NCBI GenBank assembly: GCA_947500965.1
Contig: CANMWW010000081.1
Span: 1 to 7,952, forward strand
Length of the DNA: 7,952 nt
Direction of reading: 5' to 3'
Source of the DNA: Alphaproteobacteria bacterium
Lineage (GTDB): Bacteria; Pseudomonadota; Alphaproteobacteria; CACIAM-22H2
Below the pieces are notes generated by a model. The model saw only the letters and a program-made list of their open reading frames with translations. It was not told the origin of the DNA and made no database searches. Position 1 is the first letter of the stretch; each line of letters begins with the position of its first letter. Both the position numbers and the translations under genes were made by a program. Positions 7,317 to 7,952 of this stretch are shown one piece after another.

Positions 7317-7952
7317 CGGTGCCGGTCCTCGGATCGAGAGCCGCCTGCCGCGCAGCCACGCACTTCGCCATCGTCTCGGACACGCGGCTGATCGCGCAGG
7401 TCATGTGGAAGTTGGACACCGGCGAGCGGAACGGCGTCGCGTCGACGGGCCCGGCGGCGCCGAACGCGCCCCAGGCAGCCGGCACGAGCTCGTCGACCCG
7501 CGCGAAGACCTCGCTCGAGGCGGCCAGGCGCTGGCGCAGCTGCGCGATCGTGTCGTAGGGCAGCTTCCTGCCCACGCGCTCCGACAGGGCACGCAGGATC
7601 TTCCAGTCCTCGCGCGCCTCGCCCGGCGGGAAGTTCGCGATGCGCGCGCGCTGGGCGCGGCCCTCGGTGTTGACGTAGGTGGCGTTCTTCTCGGTGTAGG
7701 CCGCGCCCGGCAGGATCACGTCGGCGCGATGCGCGCCGCGGTCGCCATGGTGGCCCTGGTAGACCACGAAGGCCTTGCCGAGCCGCGACGCGTCGACCTC
7801 GTCCGCGGCCTGCAGCCACACGACGTCGATCTCGCCCTTCGCGCAGCCGTCGAGGATGCCCTGCACGTCGCGCCCGCCCTGCCCTGGCACGAAGCCGAGC
7901 TCGAGCCCGCCGACGCGCGCGGCGGCGGTGTGCAGCACGTTGAAGCCGTTCC
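7309..7952 (-). CDS. nuoG: NADH:quinone oxidoreductase subunit G, C-terminal fragment (5' part outside window)
   Basis: The visible 213 residues are the C-terminal end of NuoG, the large iron-sulfur subunit of the complex I peripheral arm, which relays electrons from the NADH-oxidising module. The frame is open to the right edge, beginning NGFNVLHTAAARVGG, so the N-terminal ferredoxin-like and 4Fe-4S cluster domains lie outside the window. What remains belongs to the molybdopterin-oxidoreductase-like domain: a Rossmann-like segment (DVVWLQAADEVDAS) and the family signature region GHHGDRGAHRADVILPGAAY followed by TEKNATYVNTEGRAQ. The GTG at 7938 is an internal valine, not a start. The stop (TGA at 7311-7309) overlaps the nuoH start by 8 bases, which suggests translational coupling. 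The tail reads MTCAISRVSETMAKC, where I recall a Asn-Pro-Ile type sequence as more usual. Identity is very likely from sequence and context. Confidence 0.95.
   Translation of the reverse strand, partial: NGFNVLHTAAARVGGLELGFVPGQGGRDVQGILDGCAKGEIDVVWLQAADEVDASRLGKAFVVYQGHHGDRGAHRADVILPGAAYTEKNATYVNTEGRAQRARIANFPPGEAREDWKILRALSERVGRKLPYDTIAQLRQRLAASSEVFARVDELVPAAWGAFGAAGPVDATPFRSPVSNFHMTCAISRVSETMAKCVAARQAALDPRTGTDG
7326..7330 (-). promoter_or_regulatory. Ribosome binding site of nuoH
   Basis: GAGGA on the minus strand, 9 bases upstream of the nuoH ATG and inside the nuoG 3' end. It supports the start at 7316 rather than a later in-frame Met. Confidence 0.6.

Noticed and set aside
6174..7391. 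A 405-residue open frame on the plus strand over nuoH and parts of nuoI and nuoG.
   Set aside because: It spans three real gene segments and has the same Glu/Asp/Arg/His-rich shadow composition.
7274..7819. A 181-residue minus-strand frame overlapping nuoG out of frame.
   Set aside because: Arg/Gly/Ala-rich out-of-frame translation of a GC-rich gene; the nuoG frame carries the conserved motifs.
1..7952. Search for tRNA or rRNA genes, CRISPR repeats, insertion sequences, terminators or a hidden accessory system.
   Set aside because: Coding sequence fills essentially the whole window, the longest spacer is 30 bases, and no repeats, inverted termini or hairpin-plus-T-tract were seen by eye.

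Overview
The window holds the distal part of a nuo operon, encoding the proton-translocating NADH:quinone oxidoreductase (respiratory complex I, NDH-1). All genes are on the minus strand, so transcription runs from the right edge to the left edge: nuoG (3' end only), nuoH, nuoI, nuoJ, nuoK, nuoL, nuoM, nuoN (5' part only). The order is the canonical bacterial one with nothing inserted. Spacers are 4 to 30 bases and nuoG and nuoH overlap by 8 bases, so the block is almost certainly one transcript. Neither a promoter nor a terminator lies in the window, because the operon continues past both edges.

The DNA is very GC-rich (by eye about two thirds G+C). The protein sequences point to an alphaproteobacterium. 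NuoI is the clearest marker: its stretch after the second 4Fe-4S motif (VDAIVEGPNFEF, ETREELMYNKDKLLANGDRW) closely resembles the mitochondrial TYKY subunit, as alphaproteobacterial NuoI does. NuoL, NuoH and NuoG have the same flavour. Genus or family cannot be assigned from memory alone.

Layout, in transcription order: 7952-7309 is the C-terminal part of NuoG in the peripheral arm; 7316-6282 is NuoH, the membrane subunit at the quinone site; 6262-5777 is NuoI, which carries clusters N6a and N6b; 5746-5141 (NuoJ) and 5136-4828 (NuoK) are the small membrane subunits that link the quinone site to the antiporter-like arm; 4816-2852 (NuoL), 2841-1321 (NuoM) and 1315-1 (NuoN) are the three antiporter-like proton-pumping subunits. 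Electrons from NADH pass through the peripheral arm, including NuoG and NuoI, to quinone at the NuoH interface. The energy released drives proton movement through NuoH/J/K and NuoN/M/L. The glutamates, lysines and cysteines needed for this are present in the subunits that are complete.

I looked for a novel system on both strands and found none. The many long plus-strand open frames are antisense shadows of hydrophobic membrane-protein genes. This is a well-preserved, ordinary housekeeping locus, and the findings below are deliberately scored low.
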